The translations under genes were made by a program, and so were the position numbers. A DNA stretch of 15,001 nt. Source: an uncultured Eubacteriales bacterium (GTDB lineage Bacteria > Bacillota > Clostridia > Oscillospirales > Acutalibacteraceae). Below the pieces are notes generated by a model, which searched no databases, was not told the DNA's origin, and was given only the letters and a program-made list of their open reading frames with translations. This document shows, piece after piece, positions 5,630 through 12,623 of the stretch. Positions within the stretch are counted from its first letter, which is position 1; every line of letters begins with the position of its first letter. The DNA lies in NCBI GenBank assembly GCA_900319655.1, contig ONPH01000016.1, positions 1 through 15,001 on the forward strand. The letters are read 5' to 3'.

Positions 5630-8600
5630 TCATATTTTAAAAATCTTCTTCAAAACTCCGACCGGATCAGCGTCTTTGTCACATTTTACGGATAAATACG
5701 GCTTTGTTCCGGCGCTGAGCATGGCTTTTCCGTTGAGCGCTATGAGCAAATCCGCTACGGCAGGCGACTTGATTTCCTTGACGTAGAGCAAAATTGCCGA
5801 GTCGTTTTGGCGGATTTCGTAAACGCCCATGGAGTACGCCTTGTTGCGGATAAGCGCGATGTCGATTAAGCCCTCGACCGACTCCGGCAGCTCTCCGAAG
5901 CGGTCTTTGAGCTCGGCGCGGACGTCAGATGCATCGTCGGGGTTGCGGATGTCCGCGATACGGCGGTAAACGTCGAGCCTGAGCGTAAGGCTCTCGACGT
6001 AATATTCGGGAATGTGCGCGTCAACCGAGATGTCGATAAGGCAATCGAGGTCTTTGGTCTTTTGCTCGTCGCCGCGCTCCTCGCCTACGGCTTCACCGAG
6101 GAGTTTTAAATACATATCGTAGCCGACGCTCTCCATATGACCGTGCTGCTGAGCGCCCATAATGTTGCCTGCGCCGCGCAGCTCGAGGTCGCGCATGGCG
6201 ATTTTGAAGCCGCTGCCGAACTCGGTGAACTCCCTGATTGCGGCAAGGCGCTTTTGCTGAATGTCGGTGAGCACCTTGCTGCGCCTGAACGTAAAGTAAG
6301 CGTAGGCTCTGCGTGCGCTCCTGCCCACTCTGCCGCGCAGCTGATGGAGCTGTGAAAGTCCCATACAGTCAGCGTTTTCTATGATAAGCGTGTTCGCGTT
6401 GGGCAAGTCCACGCCTGTTTCGATGATTGTTGTGCAAACGAGAATGTCAATCTCCTGCTCAAGCATTTGCCGCCAGACCTCGGACAACTGCTGCTCGCTC
6501 ATTTTTCCGTGGCCGATGGCGATTTTCGCCTCGGGAATTGCCTCGCGAATTCTCCGCGCGCAGCTCTCGATTGTCTCGACGTTGTTGTGAAGGTAGAACA
6601 CCTGTCCTCCCCTTCTGAGCTCGCGCCTTACAGCTTCGTAAATAATCGCGTCGTCGTGCTCTAAAACGTAGGTCTGAACAGGCTGACGGTTGAGCGGCGC
6701 TTCCTCGATTACGCTCATATCGCGCAGTCCGCTCATAGCCATATTGAGCGTCCTCGGTATCGGGGTAGCCGAGAGCGTGAGCACATCGACGTTCTTTACA
6801 AGCTCCTTAAAGCGCTCCTTTTGTGCCACGCCGAACCGCTGTTCCTCGTCGATAATCGCAAGCCCCAAGTCGCGGAAAACCACGTCCTTTTGCACAAGGC
6901 GGTGTGTGCCGATTACCATATCGACCTCGCCGCGCTTAAGCCGCTGTAAAATCTCCTTTTGCTGTTTGGGAGTGCGGAAGCGCGAGAGCAGCTCAACCCT
7001 TATAGGGTAGCCCTCAAAGCGCTTGGTGACTGTCTGGTAATGCTGCCACGCGAGAATTGTCGTCGGGCATAGCAGGGCGCACTGCTTGGAGTCGGAAACG
7101 CACTTGAACGCCGCACGCAGAGCGACCTCTGTCTTGCCGAAGCCCACGTCGCCGCAAAGGAGTCTGTCCATCGGCACACTGCGCTCCATATCGTGCTTAA
7201 TCTCGTCAATGCAGATAATCTGATCTGGGGTTTCCTCGTACTCAAAGCCTGCCTCAAAGTCGCGCTGCCACTCGTTGTCGGAAGAAAAGGCATAACCCTT
7301 CGCCTTCATTCTCGCGGCATAAAGCGCGATTAGCTCCTTTGCGATGTCCTTGACCGAGGACTTTACCCTCGCCTTTGCCTTTTGCCACTCGGGAGAGCCG
7401 AGACGGTTTAGCTTTACCCTCGAATTTTCGCGCGGTCCGATGTACTTTGCCACCATATCAAGCTGGGTTACGGGCACGTAAAGCACGTCGCCCTTGGCGT
7501 AGTCGATTTTGATGTAGTCCTTGGTAATTCCATGGGTGTCGATTTTGCGGATTCCGCTGAAAATGCCTATTCCGTGGACGTTGTGAACGACGTAATCGCC
7601 CGGCGAAAGCTCGGAAAGGCTGTAAATTTCGTTGCCATCTTTTTTGCGTTTTCTGCGCATTTTTTCAGGGCGGTAGGCGGTTTGTCCGTAGCTTATGAGG
7701 AAGAATTTTTCGTTCGGCAGCTCAAAGCCTGCACTTAAAGCTCCGCTCATAAGGTGTATTTTTTTGTCCGTTACGACGCTGAGATTTTCCGAAAATTCAG
7801 CGTTGTAACCGTCGGAAATCAAGGTTTCGCACAGCTTTTTTGCCGCCTTTTCAGTACCTGCCAAAACAACGCCCGAATAGCCCGAGGCGCAGAAGCCGTC
7901 GATGTCCTCACGGAGCTGTTTGTACGAGCCGTTCCACGCGCTGAGCTGTTTTGAGTTAAAGCTGACGACCTCGCCAAGCTTCAAATCTATACTGCCGTGA
8001 ATGAAGTTTTCGAGCAAAATTACGCCGTGAGCCTCGAAAAGCTCCATACACTCGTTTAAGGTCAGCGTAAAGCGGTCAAAGCCGCGGCAGAGCACGCCGT
8101 CCTCAAAGCCCTGTTTTAGCGCTTCGGCGCTCTGAAAGTCCATCATCTTTCCGCGGTCGCGGACGTTTGAATACTCCGAAATAAAAATCAGCGAGTCGCG
8201 CTCGAAGTAATCGAACAGGCACTCGGGCTTGTCGTAGATTTGACCGATGAATTTGTCGGCGTTCGGAATAGCCGCGCCCGAGCGGATAAGCTCCGCCTCG
8301 GCGTACAGCTTTTCACGCGGCTTTACTATATTTTTACCGCGCAGAAGCGACGCCTGATGTACAATCTTGTCCGCAAGCGCGTTTTTGTCCTCAATGATAA
8401 TTTCCGCCGAGGGGGTAAGGCGGATTGTGCCTGCCTTTTCAAAACGGCGCTGGCTCTCGATGTCAAAGTAGCTTAAATCGGTGATTTCGTCGCCCCATAA
8501 TTCGGCGCGGACGGGGTACTTTGAGTCGGGCATAAAGAAGTCCAAAATTCCGCCCCTGAGCGAGAACTGGCCTTCGCCGTCAACCGCGTCAAAGCGCTCG

Positions 8601-9088
8601 TAGCCGAGCAGGGTTAAAGCCCTGACCGCCTTTTCGACAGGGATTTCCCTGCCCTGCTCAAACACCACCGAGGTGTCGAGCAAAACGCGCTTGGGCACGG
8701 TGAGCTGGGATGCTGCGTCAAGGCAGGCGATTACAACGTCGCACTCGCCCTCGCTGAGCCGCAAAAGCGCCTTTAAGCGCTGGTGCTCGTACTCGCGCGA
8801 GCGGCTTTGCAGGTCGATGAAGTTGTAGTCGCGCACGGGATAGACAAGCGCCTTTAGCCCCATGCAGCAGAGGTCGTTGCACAGGGTTTGGGCTTCCTTT
8901 TCGTCGGAAGCTATGCACAGCGCCGGGGTTTGCTTTTGGCGGCACAGCGCGAAGATTATGTTAGCCTTGTTAACGGCGGAAAGCCCTGCCGCGCAGAGCG
9001 ACCTGCCGTTTTTTATGCTCTTTTTAAGCGTGTTAAACGGCGCGCTGCCCTTTAGCACGGAAGTCAAAAAATCCATTTTGTATGTCAT
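5630..9088 (-). CDS. mfd: Transcription-repair coupling factor Mfd
   Basis: Mfd is an ATP-driven DNA translocase that pushes RNA polymerase off a lesion and recruits UvrA for nucleotide excision repair. The protein has 1152 residues, the usual length. The order is a UvrB-like N-terminal part (about 1-400), a CarD-like RNA-polymerase interaction domain (about 491-555, LSPGDYVVHNVHGIGIF), the helicase motor and a C-terminal TRCF domain (about 1000-1130). Motor motifs are GDVGFGKTE at 646-654 (Walker A), DEEQ at 747-750 (Walker B), SATPIPRTL at 773-781, QLRGRVGRS at 916-924 and RGAGN at 971-975. All look intact. The gene starts 23 nt after the DUF1624 gene in the glmU-prs-pth-mfd operon. The ribosome binding site (AGGTAA, 5-8 nt upstream) is modest; a second ATG at residue 5 lacks a better one. 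Confidence 0.97.
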   Translation of the reverse strand: MTYKMDFLTSVLKGSAPFNTLKKSIKNGRSLCAAGLSAVNKANIIFALCRQKQTPALCIASDEKEAQTLCNDLCCMGLKALVYPVRDYNFIDLQSRSREYEHQRLKALLRLSEGECDVVIACLDAASQLTVPKRVLLDTSVVFEQGREIPVEKAVRALTLLGYERFDAVDGEGQFSLRGGILDFFMPDSKYPVRAELWGDEITDLSYFDIESQRRFEKAGTIRLTPSAEIIIEDKNALADKIVHQASLLRGKNIVKPREKLYAEAELIRSGAAIPNADKFIGQIYDKPECLFDYFERDSLIFISEYSNVRDRGKMMDFQSAEALKQGFEDGVLCRGFDRFTLTLNECMELFEAHGVILLENFIHGSIDLKLGEVVSFNSKQLSAWNGSYKQLREDIDGFCASGYSGVVLAGTEKAAKKLCETLISDGYNAEFSENLSVVTDKKIHLMSGALSAGFELPNEKFFLISYGQTAYRPEKMRRKRKKDGNEIYSLSELSPGDYVVHNVHGIGIFSGIRKIDTHGITKDYIKIDYAKGDVLYVPVTQLDMVAKYIGPRENSRVKLNRLGSPEWQKAKARVKSSVKDIAKELIALYAARMKAKGYAFSSDNEWQRDFEAGFEYEETPDQIICIDEIKHDMERSVPMDRLLCGDVGFGKTEVALRAAFKCVSDSKQCALLCPTTILAWQHYQTVTKRFEGYPIRVELLSRFRTPKQQKEILQRLKRGEVDMVIGTHRLVQKDVVFRDLGLAIIDEEQRFGVAQKERFKELVKNVDVLTLSATPIPRTLNMAMSGLRDMSVIEEAPLNRQPVQTYVLEHDDAIIYEAVRRELRRGGQVFYLHNNVETIESCARRIREAIPEAKIAIGHGKMSEQQLSEVWRQMLEQEIDILVCTTIIETGVDLPNANTLIIENADCMGLSQLHQLRGRVGRSARRAYAYFTFRRSKVLTDIQQKRLAAIREFTEFGSGFKIAMRDLELRGAGNIMGAQQHGHMESVGYDMYLKLLGEAVGEERGDEQKTKDLDCLIDISVDAHIPEYYVESLTLRLDVYRRIADIRNPDDASDVRAELKDRFGELPESVEGLIDIALIRNKAYSMGVYEIRQNDSAILLYVKEIKSPAVADLLIALNGKAMLSAGTKPYLSVKCDKDADPVGVLKKIFKI

Positions 9089-9111
9089 AAATTACCTGAT
9101 TATAAATATGG

Positions 9112-9864
9112 TTAAAAATGTCCGAAAATGAGGAAGCAAATTCCCATCAGCAGTGGCTGGTGGAGCAGATAAATCAGCAGCGAATGTCTGCCCAAAAAGT
9201 CGAGGAAATACACCCTTTGCCTGAAAATATTTTCCTTGCCGTACTGTTTTATAATTCTCCAAAGGAAATATCCGAGGATGTAGACGAAAATCCACGTGAT
9301 TACCGGAAAGTAGTCGGACGAGCGGAACCCGCTGTCGGGAAAGCCGATGAAGGCTACATATTTGAACTGATAGAAAAAGTCGGGCAAGTCGAACAGCTTG
9401 ATATTAAAAAAGCCGATATACCTCTCCGGAACGCCGTAGAACACCGCAAAGCAGAGCAGTGAAAGCACTGAGCCGAGGAAGGGATTGATTTTATCGAACA
9501 AGCCCCTGAGCGCGGCGGTAATCAGCATTGACGTACCGATTAAATTGAGCACGCCGAACCAAACCGCCTGTTCGGGCATGGCGAAAAACGTGACTACGGT
9601 TATCAAAAATCCGCATAAATTTATGATAATTCCTCGCCTGTACGGGTGGTTTGAGAAATGCAGACAAACGCCCGAAATCAGGATGAAGGAGATGCAGATG
9701 AACCTCTCCCACGCGATTACGAGCGGAGCAGACGCCCATTTGGTATTTAAGCCGTAAATCATAAATATGTCGTAGCAAAAGTGGAACACAATCATATTTA
9801 CGAGCGCAAATCCCCTGAGCGTGTCTATTAAGTTGTAGCGTTTTTCAAAATCAACCTTTTTCAT
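9112..9864 (-). CDS. DUF1624 / heparan-alpha-glucosaminide N-acetyltransferase-like membrane protein
   Basis: This 250-residue integral membrane protein has about seven hydrophobic segments (near 14-36, 45-64, 73-92, 94-114, 122-142, 186-208 and 226-247). The opening YNLIDTLRGFALVNMIVFHFCYDIF carries the family-type D-RG-motif and a membrane His (H28). The end LLIYLLHQPLL is the closing motif seen in membrane acyltransferases. This fits the DUF1624 / HGSNAT catalytic family, whose human member acetylates a terminal glucosamine across the lysosomal membrane. The bacterial substrate is generally unknown. The ATG is one base after the pth stop (TGA T ATG), so translation is probably coupled. In B. 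subtilis the matching slot between pth and mfd holds yabK, an unrelated gene. A role in modifying a cell-envelope glycan would suit glmU in the same operon, but this is inference. Confidence 0.8.
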   Translation of the reverse strand: MKKVDFEKRYNLIDTLRGFALVNMIVFHFCYDIFMIYGLNTKWASAPLVIAWERFICISFILISGVCLHFSNHPYRRGIIINLCGFLITVVTFFAMPEQAVWFGVLNLIGTSMLITAALRGLFDKINPFLGSVLSLLCFAVFYGVPERYIGFFNIKLFDLPDFFYQFKYVAFIGFPDSGFRSSDYFPVITWIFVYILGYFLWRIIKQYGKENIFRQRVYFLDFLGRHSLLIYLLHQPLLMGICFLIFGHF

Positions 9865-9865
9865 A

Positions 9866-10459
9866 TCAGTTGTACATATTCATAGCGCGGTCGATTTTAC
9901 CGCTCACAATCAGCTCTACAGCGCTGTTCGCGTTTTCAAACATCTTGTCGAGCTGTTTTCGCTCGTCGGACGAAAACTTCGACAATACCCAGTCAGCCAA
10001 GTCCCAGTTGGGATTTGGCTTTGCGCCGATTCCGATTTTAATTCTCGGAAAAGTATCGCTGCCGCTGAGGTAGATAATGCTGCGCATACCCTTTTGACCG
10101 CCGTCGCTGCCCTTTGCACGAATTCGCATTTTGCCGACGTCGAGCGAGATATCGTCGAAAATCACGATTACATTTTCGGGCGGAATTTTGTAGAAATTCA
10201 TCGCCTCAACAACCGCCTGACCGCTGTTGTTCATATAGGTGGTCGGCTTCATCAGCATAACCTTTTTTCCGCCGATCACGCACTCGCCTGTGTAGCTTTT
10301 ATATTTTATGCGGTTGACGCGGCAGGAATTCTTCTCCGCGATGTAATCAAGCGCCAGCCAGCCGCAGTTGTGGCGCGTATTCTCGTACTTTCTGTCGGGA
10401 TTGCCGAGCCCCACAACGAGGTACTCGACCGCTCCGCCTGTTTTTTTGAAACCAAACAT
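9866..10459 (-). CDS. pth: Peptidyl-tRNA hydrolase
   Basis: Pth cuts peptidyl-tRNAs dropped by ribosomes and recycles the tRNA. The product from the chosen start has 197 residues, the normal size. Visible motifs are YLVVGLGNPDRKYENTRHNCGW with catalytic His30 (E. coli His20), KPTTYMNNSG with Asn77 (Asn68), and FDDISLDVG with Asp102 (Asp93). The usual GGHNG loop (His113-Asn114 in E. coli) reads GGQKG here at 120-124. The frame is open nine codons further up to a GTG at 10486, but the ATG at 10459 has AGGCAGG 8 nt upstream and gives a typical N terminus. The gene is the spoVC slot of the B. subtilis operon, 81 nt after prs, and its stop is one base from the next start. Confidence 0.95.
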   Translation of the reverse strand: MFGFKKTGGAVEYLVVGLGNPDRKYENTRHNCGWLALDYIAEKNSCRVNRIKYKSYTGECVIGGKKVMLMKPTTYMNNSGQAVVEAMNFYKIPPENVIVIFDDISLDVGKMRIRAKGSDGGQKGMRSIIYLSGSDTFPRIKIGIGAKPNPNWDLADWVLSKFSSDERKQLDKMFENANSAVELIVSGKIDRAMNMYN

Positions 10460-10489
10460 AAATTTTGCCTGCCTTGCAAAACACACAAG

Positions 10490-10512
10490 GGCGGACTTAT
10501 ATAAAGTCCGCC
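10490..10512. promoter_or_regulatory. Perfect 9-bp hairpin between prs and pth
   Basis: GGCGGACTT (10490-10498) and AAGTCCGCC (10504-10512) flank a 5-nt AT loop. On the minus strand the hairpin lies about 30 nt after the prs stop and 30 nt before the pth start, but is followed by CTTGTGTG, not a T-run. It is thus a poor terminator. An RNA-stability or partial-attenuation role within the operon is possible. Confidence 0.5.
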
Positions 10513-10540
10513 TGTATGTAAAGATTTTATTGTTTTTAAT

Positions 10541-11500
10541 TTAGCTGAACGCCGCTGTAAAGGGCTTGTCGTTGTAAATTCTCGCGATAGCCTCGGCAAA
10601 GATGGGCGCTGTGGGAAGCACGGTGAACTTGTCAATCATCTTTTCCTCGGGAAGCGGAATAGTGTCGAGCAGGATAACCTCTTTAATCGCGCTGTTCTGA
10701 ATTCTCTCGATAGCAGGACCTGAGAGTACGGCGTGAGTTGCGCAAGCGTAAACCTCGGTAGCGCCGCCCTTTTCAACAATCGCGTTAGCCGCGTTGCAGA
10801 GTGTGCCGGCTGTGTCGATCATATCGTCAACGAGGATAACCTTTTTGCCTCTTGCGTCACCGATGATGTTCATAACCTCGCAAACGTTAGCCTTAGGTCT
10901 GCGCTTGTCGATGATAGCGAGGCTTGTGCCGATTTTTGAAGCGAAGTTTCTTGAACGTGTAACCGAGCCGAGATCGGGAGAAACTACGATATAATCGTCG
11001 GAATTTCCGCCGATTTTCTCCTTCATATGGTTGGCGAGAATTCCCGCGCCGTGAAGGTGGTCAACAGGGATGTTAAAGAAGCCCTGAATCTGATTTGCGT
11101 GAAGGTCCATGGTCAGCACGCGGTCAGCGCCTGCCGTGGTGATGATGTCGGCGCAGAGCTTAGCCGAAATCGGATCTCTCGCCTTGGCTTTTCTGTCCTG
11201 TCTGGCATAGCCGAAGTAGGGCATTACCGCTGTGATTCTCGCCGCCGAAGCGCGCTTCATGGCGTCAATCATAATCAGCATTTCCATAAGGTTGTCGTTA
11301 ACGGGAGTGCAGGTTGACTGCACGATGAAGCAGTCGCTGCCTCTTACCGACTCGTGGAGTGAAACGGCGATTTCTCCGTCGGAGAAATGTGTGCAGTCGC
11401 TTTTGCCGAGCGGAAGTCCGAGACAACCGGCGATACCCTGGGCAACGTCTACGTTTGAATTACCCGCGAAAATTTTGATGTCCTTACCGTGAAAATTCAT
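10541..11500 (-). CDS. prs: Ribose-phosphate pyrophosphokinase (PRPP synthetase)
   Basis: The enzyme makes phosphoribosyl pyrophosphate from ribose-5-phosphate and ATP, feeding purine, pyrimidine, NAD, His and Trp synthesis. It is 319 residues, the normal length for class I enzymes. Motifs are the flexible-loop block YARQDRKAKARDPISAK (98-114), MDLHA with the catalytic-region His133, VSPDLGS (173-179) and the PRPP-binding loop VILVDDMIDTAGT (221-233). The start is firm: AAAGGAG lies 7 nt upstream of the ATG. It follows glmU by 49 nt, as gcaD-prs in B. subtilis. The ctc gene that follows prs there is absent here. Confidence 0.97.
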   Translation of the reverse strand: MNFHGKDIKIFAGNSNVDVAQGIAGCLGLPLGKSDCTHFSDGEIAVSLHESVRGSDCFIVQSTCTPVNDNLMEMLIMIDAMKRASAARITAVMPYFGYARQDRKAKARDPISAKLCADIITTAGADRVLTMDLHANQIQGFFNIPVDHLHGAGILANHMKEKIGGNSDDYIVVSPDLGSVTRSRNFASKIGTSLAIIDKRRPKANVCEVMNIIGDARGKKVILVDDMIDTAGTLCNAANAIVEKGGATEVYACATHAVLSGPAIERIQNSAIKEVILLDTIPLPEEKMIDKFTVLPTAPIFAEAIARIYNDKPFTAAFS

Positions 11501-11549
11501 TGTAAAACTCCTTTGTTCCCTTTTTAAGTAGTTTTATATTTTTATTAAA

Positions 11550-12302
11550 TTATTTGCACTCATAGCCCTTTTTAATGGCGATTTGGTTAAGCTCCTCAAG
11601 CTGAGCAGGGTCGTTCGCGCCGAGCACGGCGTCGCTGCATTCGGCGGTATAAGCTCCGACCTTTTGTCCATCCTTAAGCAAAAGCTCAATCGCGTCGGGC
11701 AGGTAATACTCGCCTGCGGCGTTGTCGGACTTGATTCTGTCGAGCACGCTTAAAAGCTTTTGGCAGTCAAACCAGTAGCCGCCCGAGTTAACCTCGTCGA
11801 TTTTGAGAGTTTCCTCATCCGCGTCCTTGTGCTCTACAATCGCCTTAAGGCTTCCGTCTGTATCGCGGACAATTCTGCCGTAGCCGTGTGGGTCGTCCAC
11901 CCTTGCGGAAATTACCGTAGCCGCGCAGCCCGATTTTGTATGCTGCTCGAGCGAATTTTTGATTGTTTCAGCCGTCATAAACGGAGCGTCTCCGTTGAGG
12001 ATAACGACGTTGCCGTCGTGAGCTTTCAAAAAGTCCTTCGCCATCATTACGGCGTGACCTGTGCCGAGGCGTTCCGCCTGAAAAACGCTCTCAACGTTAA
12101 AATCGAGAGTGCTGAGGAATTCCTCTACATCCTCTTTCTTAAAGCCCTTTACAACGCAAAGGTCGTCGATACCTGCATTACGCACCGCCGAAATCACCCA
12201 CAAAAGCATGGGCTTGCCGAGTACGGGCGACAGTGTTTTGGGCTTGTTTGACTTCATTCGTTTACCCTCGCCGCCTGCGAGGATAACAGCGCAGTTGCTC
12301 AT
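11550..12302 (-). CDS. glmU: UDP-N-acetylglucosamine pyrophosphorylase, single-domain GlmU (acetyltransferase half absent)
   Basis: The 250-residue protein is a nucleotidyltransferase matching the N-terminal uridylyltransferase half of GlmU, which makes UDP-GlcNAc for peptidoglycan. Visible motifs are VILAGGEGKRMKSNKPK (6-22), LGTGHAVMMAK, LNGDAPFMT, HGYGRIVRD, VEHKDAD, NSGGYWFD and NDPAQLEELN. Bacterial GlmU is usually about 455 residues, with a C-terminal left-handed beta-helix that acetylates glucosamine-1-phosphate. Here the frame stops at TAA and prs begins 49 nt later, so no room exists for that half. It could also be a related UTP-sugar transferase, but position in the glmU-prs-pth-mfd operon supports the call. 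AGGTGG lies just upstream of the ATG at short spacing. Confidence 0.85.
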   Translation of the reverse strand: MSNCAVILAGGEGKRMKSNKPKTLSPVLGKPMLLWVISAVRNAGIDDLCVVKGFKKEDVEEFLSTLDFNVESVFQAERLGTGHAVMMAKDFLKAHDGNVVILNGDAPFMTAETIKNSLEQHTKSGCAATVISARVDDPHGYGRIVRDTDGSLKAIVEHKDADEETLKIDEVNSGGYWFDCQKLLSVLDRIKSDNAAGEYYLPDAIELLLKDGQKVGAYTAECSDAVLGANDPAQLEELNQIAIKKGYECK

Positions 12303-12528
12303 AAGCCACCTACCTATTTATTTTCTGCGTGACATTTCGGCAATTTTCGAACGCACGCTTTATTACACGATACTATTATTACATAAAACATCCGCGTTTT
12401 AAGTCCAAATAAGAAAAAAAGCGCTAAAGACGGCAATTTTCACGTTTTATACAATATTAATAAAATTTAGAGGTGTTTTTTAGAAGAAAAAATTTCAAAA
12501 AAATGTAGCTATTTTCGGCAAAATTTGT
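12303..12528. other. Divergent AT-rich spacer between glmU and ppdK
   Basis: No gene is seen here. The minus strand should hold the glmU operon promoter. Candidates are TATAAA at 12446-12451 without a good -35, and a TTGGAC-type -35 near 12400-12405 with a weak TATGTA 17 nt on. Neither is convincing. An A-run (12414-12420) and AT-rich tracts may serve as upstream elements for ppdK. Confidence 0.4.
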
Positions 12529-12534
12529 TATAAT
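12506..12534 (+). promoter_or_regulatory. Extended -10 sigma-A promoter for ppdK
   Basis: A perfect TATAAT at 12529-12534 is preceded by TG one base upstream (TGTTATAAT, 12526-12534), an extended -10. The -35 position 17 nt upstream (12506-12511) reads TAGCTA, a weak match. The start point would be near 12541, leaving a leader of about 83 nt. Confidence 0.7.
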
Positions 12535-12557
12535 ATGGTTTAGGCTTATACATGTAG

Positions 12558-12614
12558 GCAAAGCGGCGATTTCTCTTTTGCTTTGCTGCAGCCGTATTAT
12601 TATATAATAGGAGG
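12558..12614 (+). promoter_or_regulatory. Structured ppdK leader and strong ribosome binding site
   Basis: GCAAAGC (12558-12564) can pair with GCTTTGC (12580-12586) around a 15-nt loop. A second small stem, TATTAT / ATAATA (12595-12600 with 12604-12609), ends at the first base of AGGAGG (12609-12614). The ribosome site lies 9 nt before the ATG. The second stem is AT-only and likely weak. Confidence 0.45.
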
Positions 12615-12623
12615 ACTGTCAAA

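Noticed and set aside
9118..9462. Plus-strand open frame of 114 codons opposite the DUF1624 gene
   Set aside because: It lies wholly antisense to a well-supported membrane protein, has no family resemblance and reflects codon bias of the real gene.
10460..10486. GTG start nine codons upstream for pth
   Set aside because: The extension lacks a ribosome site and is not homologous to Pth; the ATG at 10459 has AGGCAGG at good spacing.
10460..10540. Intrinsic terminator splitting the prs-pth operon
   Set aside because: The hairpin is followed by CTTGTGTG rather than a T-run, and no promoter is visible before pth.
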